64,000 bases of DNA from Paramacrobiotus metropolitanus (GCF_019649055.1 NW_026570418.1:93525-157524); one strand, 5' to 3'; shown: positions 44,631-55,762, counted from the stretch's first letter. The notes: generated from the sequence alone by a model not told the origin. Numbers and translations are program-made.

Positions 44631-46207
44631 CTGGTGGCTTGGTGCACGCCTGATATTTTAATGAGCACAATCGTAACTGCCCGGCGAAAGTTGGCTAGAA
44701 AATGGTCGGTGCAGTAAGGGCCTAGAGGGTGATCTAACTGCGGACTGCGGAGCGCATGTAGTCAATGCGTTAAACGTAGTGACCTGCCAATCGTTTTAAG
44801 CGCTAACTTCGCGCTCGCTGTAACTTTACATAGGAAATTACAGGACAGGCTTGTACACGAACTGTGCTCCCATGTACGTCACGAGCAAATTTTTGAGCCT
44901 GCTTCTGGTGGTCGCGTGTCGAGTGGGGGAGGAGCAGCTGCAATTACTGTATAGCGCACGCATGCAGCAACCATGGAGAAGCATTTCGGCTGTCGATGTG
45001 ATAGGATAAACATTACGACACTGTAGTACGGCGGTATATCTGGCACGAGTGTTTGGTATATTGTAACGGTAGCCGATCTGGCTGCTGTTCTAGTGGGTTG
45101 GCGTGCTGACCGTACCACGATGTTGTGTGGGCTGCTGGGATGAAAGGTGGCACGGCCGGCAACGATGCTGGCCGGGACTGCTCTTACTGACGTAACACAA
45201 TTACTGAACGTAACAACGGAAGTTCACGGCATGTTTAATGACAAGAACAATTCAAGACAAGGTGTAAGGTTTAGGCAAGAGTTTAACAAGCGGAACAAGC
45301 TGATCAAGCAGATGCAAGATGCAACAAGCGAAGGCAAGATTGAATTCTAGAAATTGTGAAGAAGAACAGCTAGCCGGTAAAATGGACAGAAATTCATAAC
45401 GCAATGATGAATCATAACTGGGTGGTCTTATGGTTGTACAACTTCTATCGCTGCAATATCTGGCACTCCAGTGTCCAGTCCTATCGTTTTATGAGTAGGC
45501 ATATTTGAGTTTCTCCGCAAGCTTTTTTACGTGAGCATTATGAATATTTTTGATGATGTTCAAGATATAAGTAAACCGTTGAAACTCAGTAATTATTAGT
45601 AGGATGAAACGTTAATTTCAAAAAATTATATGGAACGAAAGAAAACCGTGATGTGCCGAAAATTTCAAGTAGCTGAATTCTACATAGGAATAGCGCTTGC
45701 ATGGTATTTTCACTGTAATGACAGTAAAATATCGCTTGCGTTAGAAATAAATAACAAAGCCTTTATTCATTTAAATTGCCTATAGAAAACTTAATCAGAA
45801 TCTTGCACAGAGCATAACATTTTCGGTAATTATGCCGAATGTTAGCCGAAATTTGCGCGGATCACCATGTCTAGTACATTGTGGAAAACGTTCGCGAAAA
45901 TCGTTTGCCAAAAGTTCAGGACTTCAGTTTTCTTTTTGTTTTGTGTATGCCTAGAAATAAGCAGATATCAGTTCCTTCATGTTGGTTGTTTGTATTGGCT
46001 TTTAGTGGTTATTTACGTTATTTTTGTGTGAAGATAGTTTGTTCCATGCTAAACAAATTTAAACATTTCTGGTGATTTTGAAAGCAAGCCTAAAGGAGAT
46101 TCTGAAAACCACAAAAACCAAACGAAAATTTGACGACTAATAAATCAGGAAACTGAGTAAAATCTGAAAGCAAAATGAACAAAGAAAACCTTGGATACTC
46201 AAAAGAA
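44631..46207. other. gene-free stretch with one unassigned frame
   Basis: The frame 45147-45350 (plus) ends FNKRNKLIKQMQDATSEGKI and looks mildly protein-like, but it has no recognised domain or splice context. Nothing else seen. Confidence 0.3.
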
Positions 46208-46424
46208 CTAAAATACTTGCGTAACAAAAGTGTCGGTGCCATCATAAAGAGCAATCGCAGGAGCAAAACGAGAGCCCGTACCAGTGCTAAGACTCATGAC
46301 ACCGTCAACAGCAACCTTTAGATTTATCTGGTTCCCGTCTATTGCGGCTTCGTTAATTCTGCCTTCCGTTCCTGTCCTAATCGAACGAGAGAATTGCCCC
46401 TCATTAACCGGTCTCCTTTCCAAG
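46208..46424 (-). CDS. possible terminal exon, unknown protein
   Basis: Minus strand: an acceptor-like CGTTTAACAG (AG at 46425-46426) is followed by an open frame, LERRPVNEGQFSRSIRTG, INEAAIDGNQINLKVAVDGV, GSRFAPAIALYDGTDTFVTQ, VF and stop. The composition is balanced and protein-like, but I recognise no family and no upstream exon. A chance frame is possible. Confidence 0.3.
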
Positions 46425-46679
46425 CTGTTAAACGGATTGAATGTGTATGTACGATGTTCTTCGCATCTGTCTCGTTTAACCGCATGACGACACGACGTAA
46501 ATTTATGCAGTCATATTTTTTAGACATGCTGGATCATGTAGGGATGCCGAATCCACACAAGTTCTCTTCATCGTCCTGAACGTCTCAAAAATGGGGAAGA
46601 GTGATTTACTGCTGCTGTTGACAGCTGTACTTGGGTGGCACTTACGAATTCATAATCCATAATCCTTAAAGCACACTTA

Positions 46680-46860
46680 TATTTTGTGTGTATGCCATTG
46701 TGCACTGTGCAGAAATGCGCAGCGCAAAAAAATAATTTCACCAATGCTGCTGTTATTTTCACTAAACTTTGCATTCCCAGCTAATCACGCTGCTATATGA
46801 GCCGATGAATGCGCCATTACACTACGTTTGCGCATACTGTTCCAAGTTCCTGACTTCCTG
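46680..46860 (-). repeat. partial copy of the CAGTATGCGCAAACGTAG repeat
   Basis: The reverse complement reads GAACAGTATGCGCAAACGTA, GTGTAATGGCGCA and TTTTTTTGCGCTGCGCATTT followed by CTGCACAGTGCAC. It matches the 3' parts of the repeats at 30545-31380 and 43870-44630. Confidence 0.5.
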
Positions 46861-47789
46861 TCACCATCAGCTTAATGGTCCTGATACCTGAGCGCTTGTA
46901 TTGGTGTTGTTATGATAAACACTGCAGCAGCATAGTTTATTTTGGAAAACTGGAAAAGAACATTCCGCACGCTGGAAGCCGTCCTTGTTTAATCGGTAAT
47001 CATTTTTGAGACTGCGCAAATATTGCCAGACTGTCGTCACCAAAAATTTAGCCACCGCTGGGGACGTCGCGGACGGGTGGTATCAGTGCGGGGAGCGGAG
47101 GTGCCTGACCTGTCATAAACCGACTTAAAAACAGGTCTCCTGGAACAAAATATCGTTAAGGGCCGCTACGGACAGCTGGAAAACCGAGATACTGGGCGAG
47201 AGTAGTAAAGTTAATAGAATGTACGAGTAATAGTAATTTAGGAATAGAATATATGCAATATTTTTAAGGGTCCATCTGTCTGAAATTGAATAATATTGCT
47301 CTTCCGCCGCCAAAGAAACCACTATCACCCGTGTAAGTGATCTGTATGTGTGAAACCACTCGCACATTACCGATTCGGCACTTTGTTATTAACGGAACGA
47401 TACATACCCCTTTCCTGAATTACAACGGGTGCTGCCATTTTACCCTTTGGTTAACACTGTTATTACTCGTATATGTACATGCGTGCACAACGCTACTTGC
47501 TTTTTGGCGGCGCCCCCCGATTCGCTCGGCGAACTGGCCGACACACCGTGGCATGTGGAGGCTTGCGAGGTGAGTGCCAGCTGCTGCATAGAGAGAACAT
47601 CTTAAAATAACAAAACCAGTAAATCTGTTGAAAGGAAACGAAGGAAATAAAGTTAAATAATTGTAAATTGTAAGCAATGAAATGTTGCTTATACTCTGTA
47701 ATGCGTATGTTTAAAATCAATCTAAAGCATGGTATTTTCAATTTTTTATAGAAAGACGATAGCGTGTTATGGCGGTCTTATGTGGCACA

Positions 47790-47995
47790 GCAACAGCACA
47801 GGAATGATCCGTGGTTGTTGTAGTGCAGTGGCTACTAGCTGCATGCGGCGGTATATATCAGCTGTAAAGCCACAGTAGCTCATGAAGCAACGTTATAGAC
47901 TATAGCGGTTAGAGATTTTGTTTTTCATCTTCCGAATATTGAATTATCCGTCGGCAGTCGAAACCAACTTCGATAACGCTTGGTTTTTTTTATTT
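47790..47995 (+). repeat. dispersed repeat copy (GTAGTGCAGTGGC family)
   Basis: GTAGTGCAGTGGCTA at 47820-47834, a GTTAGAGATTTTGTTTTTCA stretch, then GAAACCAACTTCGATAACGC followed by TTGG. It shows the family's 3' landmark most clearly. Confidence 0.55.
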
Positions 47996-48499
47996 TTGTC
48001 GTAAACAGTTTATGGTTGGCTTTTTTGCTGTCAAGTGAATTTTTCTTTTTGCGTTTTTCAACTTTTTGATTGTTTTAAGTAGCACGTTGCATTCTACAAG
48101 CCTTGCCGTACAATAAAAACGCTTAAAGGGAACAATGGGCTTCTTCTGCAGCTGCAGGAAGATTATTTATTAATAATTATTAGTTACAGCAGCCCTTTCA
48201 ATTTTAATGTAGTGTAAAAAGTTACGGCTTCTCCCAAAGGTGTTAGATTTAGCTGCCATGCGGACCGTTCTTTCATTTTTCTGTGATTTTGAAGGTTGTT
48301 GTTTGAAGTATTTATATTTACTGCATGCCGGTGCGAGCACTCGAACGACCTTTGACGACGCTAATAACCTTGAGAAGTCGCTTTTATTTCGTATTGCGCG
48401 TGGACGCATTAAAAAGCGGTTAGTCGACATTTCACCGTAAAGAAAAATATTATTATCGTTTATCATATTAACTGTGGCTAAATGAACAATTACTAGAAG

Positions 48500-48690
48500 A
48501 TTCGGCATGAAAATGGATCATGATTTGTGTAGTGCAATGGCTTGTAATCCGTGCTAAACCAGTAAATAACCGGGCCACAACGGTTAGCAAAAATAAAGCA
48601 TTATTAAGTATTTCGGTTGGAGATTCGTTTTTGCTTTTCACGTTATGGGCGAAGTCAGTCACCAGTTAACAACTTTGATGGCACTATTGA
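48500..48690 (+). repeat. dispersed repeat copy (GTAGTGCAATGGC family)
   Basis: GATCATGATTT lead, GTAGTGCAATGGCTT at 48529-48543, GTTGGAGATTCGTTTTTGC and AACAACTTTGATGGC in the family order. About 500 bp downstream of the preceding copy in the same orientation. Confidence 0.5.
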
Positions 48691-50480
48691 CACTGACGCT
48701 TACCAGTTATTTTCCGAAACTTCCACACTTCAGATTGGCATTTCTAAAATACTTGTTTGCTGTGACGTGTACGGGCGTACTAGCCCCGTCCACATCGGTA
48801 CTACTTTACTACTTCTACCCTGAGGCTTAGGCTTACTCCTTACTACAACTTCTACGCGAGTCCTGACCCCGAGTCTCTATTTCGACTTCTCAGAAATCTC
48901 CGGCAGAGAACTTTGACCGCGACTTGCCATTTCGACGTGACCGCGACTCAGTGACGTAGCTCAACCTATTGTTCTAGTGTACCAGCTGACCCTTTGTTCT
49001 TATTCGTCCACGTGTGTAGATGCTTTCTAGGTGCTCTCATTAGATTAGTCCACGTGTATGCAGTCGTCTCTCATTGGTTAACGTTTAGATCCCCATTGTT
49101 CTCAGATCCGTACCTGCGCGTACGAAGAGCCGCACCTGCGAGTGCCCAGGGCTATATAAGGCGCTGGTCGCCCACAGAAATGTCAAGAGTTGTAATTCTA
49201 ACAAAAGTAGGGGTTTGTACTCGATCTGATTAACTTCAGGCTTTTGCTCTGGTCTTCTCTTTCCAAGTGAGGCTGTTCAAACTGACCTCTGGGTGACCTT
49301 TCACCTATTGTCAGGGGTCATCCCTCTATCTCGTCGACGTGCATTATCATCTTCGGATAATCTCGTGGCGTAACAGGTTACCCACTTGATCCCACTTGCA
49401 TCCCGTGACCTTTCGATCTCTTCTTCGATCTTCATGCCCTGTATCGCCAGGTTGATGGATATTTTTCTTATCGCTTCTGCTAACATTTATCGTCGGACAG
49501 GTAACGTATACTTCTCCGCCGTTCGTGTTTCTCGTGTTTGCAGGATCCGGACCTCTTCTTCTTTTCCTTTCCTACTTCACCCAGATCAACGTTATCTTCT
49601 ACCATCTTCAGTAACAGTTTGAGAAAGAGTCGCTCTATCCGATTGTGACGTGGTCGGACAAGTGGAGTAGTACCCACTTTATTGTGCAAGGTCTGTATTT
49701 CACGTCAGCTGTTTGTGCTGGCTGAGATGGCAGCCAGCACGAAAGATTTTGGTAACTTGACGGAAATTTGTACACTGCAGCCACACGCGCTTGTACGAAT
49801 TTCCGTCAAGTGCAGGGCTAGTGTACAGTATGTGCACTGAAAGCTATGACCTCCGCAACGGACAAAAATCAGAAATGCAGTCTATAGGCCCGCTACGTCA
49901 CACCAGCCAGTAACGACGTACTCGACATTGATTGCGGTGACGTCATACCGGTCAGCTGCGTGATGTCTCAATGTGGCTTCCGTAACGCATTTCCGTAACA
50001 AATTTCCGCTGAAACTGATTTTCTTGAAACGGGTTTCGTAACGGACAGAAATCTTCAGTATGGCAAGTCTTCCCTACGCTCCGGTCGGTTAAGAGACATG
50101 TTATATTATTGTAAAAGTATATAGTGCCAAGAAAAACGGTAACAGTCTACAGGTTAATTTTTCTATTCGCCCTAAATTTAGCTCTACTCAAATAAAGCCC
50201 CGCCTCGAAATCGTGACGTTTACAGCTAAACTGTGTGAGCCACGACGATAAATCAGCGAGTTACCGTATCGAGTTCGCTCGTGAATTTCTGCCTGTGGGC
50301 ATAGGAAATTTTAAACTGCATTAGATTGCTTAATCAATGCAGCGTCAGATTTCCACCGTCAACTTGCACTTAGCAGTTGCTGTGCCTGCGCGTTACTGCT
50401 GAAAATATTAAAATTATAATTTTAATTTTTTGAGATTTTACGACTTCGCTTATCATTATTTTACTCGTGATTTTGTTGTC
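48691..50480. promoter_or_regulatory. pyrimidine-rich region with a TATA-like box; possible solo LTR or promoter
   Basis: From about 48830 to 49640 the plus strand is strikingly C/T-rich. GGGCTATATAAGGCGC at about 49149-49164 is a strong TATA-like site with ATGTCAAGAGTTG about 20 bp later. TGTGACGT occurs near 48762 and again near 49645, at each side of the region. This could be an isolated LTR or a host promoter; no adjacent gag/pol is visible. At 49755-49811 there is a 19-bp hairpin with one mismatch (ACTTGACGGAAATTTGTAC). No gene is supported. Confidence 0.25.
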
Positions 50481-51549
50481 ATGAAATCCGATATACCGTG
50501 TACGCAGTCCTTTGAAGATGGCTTTTCCTCCCAGCCAACGCTTGTGCAGGTCGAAATCGCGAAACACAAAACCCAGACACGACATCGATGGACATCTGCA
50601 GAAGACATCAGGCTGCTGCGCCAGTATTTGTGCACAGTGAAGGACCACACAGGAAAGGCTGACGAATTGTGGCTTAAGATGCACCAGCGTCTTATCGAGT
50701 TTGAGCCGCTGAAGGAGATATCTCAGCGTGCAGTACGAGCCTCAGACTTATTGAAGATTTTCGCAAGTCAAACAGACTCGACAAACGGCGCACTGGAGAA
50801 CCTGGAACGTTTAAAGAGCAAGAACAGCTGCTGTGCGAGACACTCAAATTCGAGGCGGTCGCTGCCAAACGCCCATCCACGCAGAAGCCGCAGACGAAGG
50901 AGATGGAAAAGCAGGCGCGTAAAGACTTACAGTTCCAGGTGGCAGCAAAACACAGCATGAAGAAACGAAAGCGCCTGTCGGAGGCTCCTGAACCTAACTC
51001 AGACGAACCGATCGGTAAGAGATAGCAAATGTTACTGGATCGTTTTCGAAATCAGTTTTATTTAAACCAAAGCATTTAATATATATTTTATTTATTGTTA
51101 TTTAATACTTTTTCTTTATGCTGTCGAACTCGATGTTTTTTTGCTAGATAATAAAATTGTAGATAAATAATGTCAGTGTTTTGCTAGATGATTTTGATGC
51201 TCGTGTGAACGGATACGGTCCCTTCGCACCGGACGACGAGAGTGGAAACAGTGGTCGATTTCCCAAGCTTGAACGGATGAGCTGGAACGGCATGTTACAG
51301 AATTTTCTGTCAGACTCGAAATCGATGCGAGACAAAGAATTGCAATTAAAAGAGTCAGCGTTAGAACTGGAAAAGAAGAGAGAAGAGCGGCTGGCTGCAG
51401 AACAAACTATGAAACTCGAAATTCGAAAAGGGAAATTGGAAGTTGAAAACAAAAAGGAAGACAATCGCTCCGAAGAGTTAAAAGTACAAGCGATGAATGC
51501 ACAACTTTTTGCCAAGTTACTGGAAAAATTCTCGTTCAGAATAATTTAG
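50481..51549 (+). pseudogene. MYB/SANT-like gene of PIF/Harbinger element 1, one intron, one frameshift
   Basis: Starts at ATG 50481 (MKSDIPCTQSFEDGF). A MYB/SANT-like domain follows (RHRWTSAEDIRLLRQYLC, DELWLKMHQRLIEFEPLKEI, SQRAVRASDLLKIFASQ). Near 50800 the frame shifts to one reading FKEQEQLLCETLKFEAVAAK and MEKQARKDLQFQVAAKHSMK. Exon 1 ends at 51014 (G|GTAAGA) and exon 2 begins at 51188 (TTTGCTAG|ATGATT). Both are phase 1 and rebuild an Asp codon, so the 173-bp intron is credible. Exon 2 gives DDFDARVNGYGPFAPDDE and then a coiled coil (KELQLKESALELEKKREERL ... FAKLLEKF). Harbinger elements carry a second MYB-like protein that binds the transposase and element ends. The gene is convergent with the transposase downstream. 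It is called a pseudogene because of the shift. Confidence 0.7.
51015..51187 (+). other. intron of the MYB-like gene
   Basis: GTAAGAGATAG donor and TTTTGCTAG acceptor. AT-rich, phase 1 on both sides. Confidence 0.65.
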
Positions 51550-51844
51550 CATCGTTTGATGTTTTTCTCGAAATCGAGTATCTCAAGACGGTGGCTAATA
51601 CTAAAGTCAAAGATTAAGTCGTAGTTGTGTTTTGGCAATTTTTTGTTGGCTTTAGAACTGTTGTACTATTTGTTTACCAAGAAAACTACTGGGAATTATT
51701 TCCAAATCTGATTTGTGTAATTCCGTTATTTTATTTTGAATAGGCCCGCTGAACGTTTATTTTAACAGTTCCCAAGATGAGACAGAAACATCGAAATCGA
51801 TTTATGGCTGCTCAACAGAAACAGTTCCACAGAAAACCAGCAAT

Positions 51845-52899
51845 CTATTCTCTGTTGTTGTTTAGGTAAACTTCCAGGGTCGGTGGGACTACACAAAAAT
51901 AATCAGCAACTTTTCTCCCGTACCCCAAACAGACACGACAATTCAGTAGTAAAGTTCCAACTGTGTAGAGAAGTCCAACTGGCTGCAAATATATTTTGAG
52001 ATTTTTCCGGGAATCGAGAAAAGCAAACTGTTGGACTACTTCTCCGAAACCCCACTCAACTGCGATACGACACGCTGACATGGCTTCTTTAAAATCGTAC
52101 TCGATCTGATTTGTTGCTGGTTTAAACGGACCCTCGAGATGCGCCGAAATCGGATAAGCACGGTCTCCATAAAGGCGAAAAAGTTTCCCATTTGCTCCAT
52201 TTTTGTTTCCAGCGCACGTAACAGGCCACTGTCCGCTAGTATGCCTGAATCGTGTCGACGTCCAGCCCACGGCCCATCCAGATTTACCACAATGCCGATA
52301 GGGGCCATAATGCTCTGGAATTTGATGCCATGAAGACGATAGTGGCCGCTATATACTGTTCTCTGATCCTCACCAGGACGACAAGTTGGGCGGAATGTAC
52401 CGTCTATGAAGCCCCAGACGTCATCCAGAGGACATCCCTTTCTGTACACGGCGGCCGCGAATTCGTCCATATCTGCTCGTGTAAGCCAACACAGGTCCAG
52501 TGTAGTTAATAGATGACAAAACAGCGTGTTGATAAATTCACACATCCAGGTAAAAATCATCGATAACTCAGCTTTTGATCTCCCAAAAATGTGCTTGATG
52601 TCCGTGTAGCGACTAGGGTATGCAAGACGTCGCAGTAAAATACACAGGGCTTCCATACCATCATAACGGGATCCGTTTTCGAGGCGGATTATTTCGGTAA
52701 TCTGCAATGCCTGCAATAGTCTTTCTAAATGCTCCCTCCGAAATCGAAACCATTCATAAACATCTGCGTCGTAGAGCTGGTCTAAGTTAAGAAGAACACG
52801 AAGCGGTCGTTCCACATTGCAGATGCACAGAAACTCAGCTTTCTGCTGATCAGACAGAATGTTTGAGACCAAAATCAAAGAAACAGTTTTTTTGTCCAT
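51845..52899 (-). pseudogene. PIF/Harbinger DDE transposase 1, single frameshift
   Basis: ATG at 52899 (MDKKTVSLILVSNILSDQQK). The helix-turn-helix-like region has GMEALCILLRRLAYPSRYTD and HIFGRSKAELS. Catalytic D1 is in WGFIDGTFRPTCRP (D166) and D2 in GPWAGRRHDSGIL (D217). The last acidic block (RLYGDRAYPISAHLEGPFK) and the conserved end (ACRIAVEWGFGEVV, FLDSRKNLKIYLQPVG, LLLNCRVCLGYG, PPTLEVYL) are in a different frame. The switch lies at the TTTTT run near 52171-52180, so one indel in a homopolymer separates the halves. Otherwise the enzyme would be of normal length (about 350 aa) with its DDE-type residues. Such proteins cut and paste elements at 3-bp targets. Element ends were not found. 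Confidence 0.85.
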
Positions 52900-53632
52900 G
52901 ATGCAAGGTATAAGCAGGGTATATTCAATATGCAGGGTAATTCATTCAAAAACTTAAGAACTGCTTTTCGAAATCGATATTAAACAATTTTAATTAGTTA
53001 TTCACGTGTTTCGTAACAAACCCTACGCGCGATGCGCGTAGCGCTATGTGAAAACTTAACAAGTGGACACTAGGCGCTAATTTACAGCTCCACTCTTATT
53101 ATGCGTTCAGCGATGCGTTCAGCTAATGAAAAACTTCTTCTGTCTAGTGAGTACGATTTTGCAACTTACTAGTAGGCAAAAACTGGAAATCGCACATTTA
53201 ACCGCCCGTGGAAGACCTCCAAGTTGAGTGCATATCGCAGACTTTCTCCCGCACTTCAACGAAAACTACAACACTAAATGCTAACTGTAGGAAGACAAAA
53301 AAAAGTGAAATTAAGAGGCCAACAAGAATTAATAAGGCATGAAATTAAAGACCAAAAATAGCTAAATAAATTTTAAGAAAATCGCACTGCTTCGGATTAC
53401 TTCGATTACATATGGTGCGCGCGCTTTAGCGTGAACTTTCTAATGGCACGTTTTTAGTATCCTGCTAACTACATTCTGCACTGTGGAAATTTCACCTTAA
53501 CTCGCAAAGGTATGGAAATATTCCACAATTAGCGCGCATTTTATTGAAGGAAAATGTAGTGTAAAGGCTTTAATGAAAGCGATGTTCTTCCCGACAGCCG
53601 CTTGCCGAACTAAGGTTGCATGTTTTAATTAA
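52900..53632. other. gap between Harbinger element 1 and the protease element
   Basis: Contains the promoter side of the transposase, a perfect 8-bp hairpin CTACGCGC-GAT-GCGCGTAG near 53022-53040, and a GTAGTGTAAAGGCTT core at 53556-53570. No gene. Confidence 0.5.
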
Positions 53633-53639
53633 GGTCAGT

Positions 53640-53764
53640 GCTATGCGCCCCGACAACCGGGGCGCAAAGCAAAACGGCTGTGCGCCCCGATCGGGGCGCG
53701 AAGTAAATTGGCTGTGCGCCCGGTCAGGACGCGAAGTAAATTGGCTTTGCGCCCCGAATTTTCG
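53640..53764 (+). repeat. left TIR of the protease element
   Basis: Units at 53640-53675, 53676-53709, 53710-53742 and a partial one to 53764. The palindromic cores are GCGCCCCGACAACCGGGGCG, GCGCCCCGATCGGGGCGC, GCGCCCGGTCAGGACGC and GCGCCCCGAATTTTCG. Confidence 0.8.
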
Positions 53765-53982
53765 AATTTGCGCCCGAATTTTCTACGCCAATAATTATCA
53801 CGTAATACACTGTGCAATGGGTATTATAATGTTTCCGGAGAGACAGGTGACCTTGAAAGCACATAAATGCATGAACTACAGGACATGTTGATCAGAACAG
53901 AAATACGAAAATATCCAATAAATGAGGAACTCAACATGAATATTATTGCTTAAACTGTAATTTGCATACTAATTATTCAATC

Positions 53983-54732
53983 ATGGAAATTTGCGCAATC
54001 GATCCAGGCCCAGAAATGCAGTTTGAAACTCTACGGGATCTAGAAACATATATGGAGGCATATATGGCGAGAACAAACCAGCTGTTCATCAAAGGAAAGA
54101 GGACAGAGCTGGCGTTGGCTAGAGCTGGCCTTGCATCAGTGAAGTCTGTTACCGGCTTCCTCAGCCCTCTGTGGGTGCAGAGATGCCAGCCGGATTACGA
54201 GGTCATTCAAACAGTGAGAGAAGATTACTTGAATGGAAAAACTATCGTGCAACCTTTGTTTAACATGACGAATCATTTCGTGACTGCCAAAATCGATCCA
54301 CAGACACGTGTCGTAACTCTCTATGACTCGCTGGGATGGACACCCAGTCCGTGGGTTCTTCTGCAAATATGGACGCTGTGTGGCGATAAGGAAGATGTTA
54401 ATATCGTGATGCCGCCGGTTCCGAAACAGTCGAGCGCGTCAAATAACTGTGCCGTTTACTCGTGCGCGTTTGCGCTTGATATCATGCTGAAAGGAAATCC
54501 TGAAACATCGAATTATAAAGAGGAAACAGAATTCCGACAATGGCTGAAACAAATAATCGAAACTGAAATAGTATCAAAACCGCCAAAGAAACGTGGACGA
54601 TTTACGCACGAAACCACCAAACCGGAAACACCGAAAATGACGCTTTCGGCTGAACAAGCTGCTAATTTGCGAGTTTCTTTGAACTGCCCGCTAAAAGATG
54701 ATCTTGAAGAGATGAACGGTGTACTATTTTAG
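53983..54732 (+). CDS. Ulp1-like (C48-type) cysteine protease, 249 aa
   Basis: The first in-frame ATG is 53983 (MEICAIDPGPEMQF). The catalytic region reads TNHFVTAKIDPQTRVVTLYD with H98, SLGW after D115, and KQSSASNNCAVYSCAFALD with Q149 and C156. This is the His-Asp-Gln-Cys order of Ulp1/SENP-like peptidases, with Asn in place of the usual Asp before the nucleophile Cys. The N-terminal part (LRDLETYMEAYMARTN) and the charged tail (KPPKKRGRFTHETTKPETPK) are not recognised domains; the tail may be a nuclear localisation signal. Length is close to a bare protease domain. It sits alone between two TIRs. The reading frame is intact, which in such a small element suggests it is maintained or young. 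Deubiquitinase/deSUMOylase activity is inference. Confidence 0.75.
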   Translation: MEICAIDPGPEMQFETLRDLETYMEAYMARTNQLFIKGKRTELALARAGLASVKSVTGFLSPLWVQRCQPDYEVIQTVREDYLNGKTIVQPLFNMTNHFVTAKIDPQTRVVTLYDSLGWTPSPWVLLQIWTLCGDKEDVNIVMPPVPKQSSASNNCAVYSCAFALDIMLKGNPETSNYKEETEFRQWLKQIIETEIVSKPPKKRGRFTHETTKPETPKMTLSAEQAANLRVSLNCPLKDDLEEMNGVLF

Positions 54733-54829
54733 TACCTTATTAGAAGATTTCAGTAAATTTTGTAATTGGTTTTACCTGTATTTTGCAAACCCATTAAATT
54801 CGGGGCCTGGACGGTTTTCGTTTCCACAT

Positions 54830-54952
54830 AAAATTCGGGGCGTAAGCCAAATTACTTCGCGTCCTGACCGGGCGCACAGCCAGTTTACTTCGCGCCCCGA
54901 TCGGGCCGCACAGCCATTTTACTTTGCGCCCCGATTGTCGGGGCGCACAGCC
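54830..54952 (-). repeat. right TIR of the protease element
   Basis: Inverted units at 54952-54916, 54915-54882, 54881-54849 and a partial unit to 54830. They match the left units one to one, with only scattered substitutions (for example GCGGCCCGATCGGGGCGC in unit 2). Confidence 0.8.
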
Positions 54953-55663
54953 ATTTCGTTTAATTAATGGTAAATTGTTAATTATAGTAAATTTTTTTGT
55001 AAATACAGGGGAAAAATTAAGAGGAAAAATAAATGGTATGTTTTTACCTGCAGGGATGTCTAGGCTCCTGAAGTCTTATAGTGCCAAGTGAAGTACTGTA
55101 ATTAATCGTATTGCATGCAGTTCAATTACCATTGTTTATCATCTAGTTTAACAGCGCTCGATATACTATTTTGTTATATAGCAGATCGACGGCACGTCCA
55201 TTTAGAGTTCCTTTAGTTTGGCTACTTCCAAATTTTTGGCGCCCAGTCGCAACTAACGTCGATGCCGGTCGGAGGTGGAGAGTTTCGGCCATAAATTCGC
55301 GGAGCGGCAGTTTCTTTTCGGTAGTAGCCGAATACGTTTGTCGACATCCATACAGTACCATCCATACAGAAAGACGATACGGCCTATAAAACCAATCAAA
55401 TAACTTCTTTACGGTGATGACATGATAAGTATGAGTGACTTGTTTAATACAGTGGCTTGTCGCCATAGTCATGGATGGTGACAGTTTTCGCAACGGCTAT
55501 TAAAACCGCAGCCTACTCAAATGTTTCCTACTCCCTTTTTCTCCTTAAGCATAACCGGTACAGTCAAAGACTGAAAACCTAGTCAGTACACTAAATTCGA
55601 TGACGCTTATTTATTTTCTCTCTAAAACATTTGTACATCGCCGTAGGGTTTTCACACCGTATT

Positions 55664-55762
55664 CCGTCAATTTTCAGCTTCAAGGCAAGCAGCACAGAAA
55701 TACCGAATATCGTTGCTATTTGGTATTTCTGTGCTGCTTGCCTTGAAGCTGCTAATTGACGG
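55664..55762. repeat. 99-nt hairpin with 41-bp arms, precursor-miRNA-like size
   Basis: CCGTCAATT..CAGCTTC and then AAGGCAAGCAGCACAGAAAT plus ACC (55664-55704) is inverted at 55722-55762 with only two mismatches and a 17-nt loop. It may be a very short MITE or a small-RNA hairpin. There are no neighbouring genes. Confidence 0.75.

Larger units (their letters stand above)
53640..54952. mobile_element. compact TIR element encoding only a Ulp1-like protease
   Basis: The left TIR (53640-53764) and right TIR (54952-54830) are inverted copies made of four units each in the same order: units 1-3 of 33-37 bp and a short unit 4. Each full unit starts GGCTGTGCGCCC and contains a palindrome such as GCGCCCCGATCGGGGCGC followed by AAAGTAAA or GAAGTAAA. 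TTTAATTAA lies at 53624-53632 and again at 54959-54967, just outside both ends, a possible 9-bp target duplication. Between the TIRs there is one gene and nothing that looks like a transposase or polymerase. Long TIRs, a 9-bp duplication and a Ulp1 passenger recall plant Kaonashi-type Mutator-like elements. Polinton-derived origin is an alternative. Confidence 0.75.

Noticed and set aside
49502-49544. 43-bp intron on the plus strand (CAG|GTAACG ... TTTGCAG)
   Set aside because: Good splice words, but no coding potential on either side. Probably chance in a pyrimidine-rich block.
53983-54732. Protease as part of a NeSL-type retrotransposon
   Set aside because: No RT or REL endonuclease is linked to it, and it is enclosed by TIRs.
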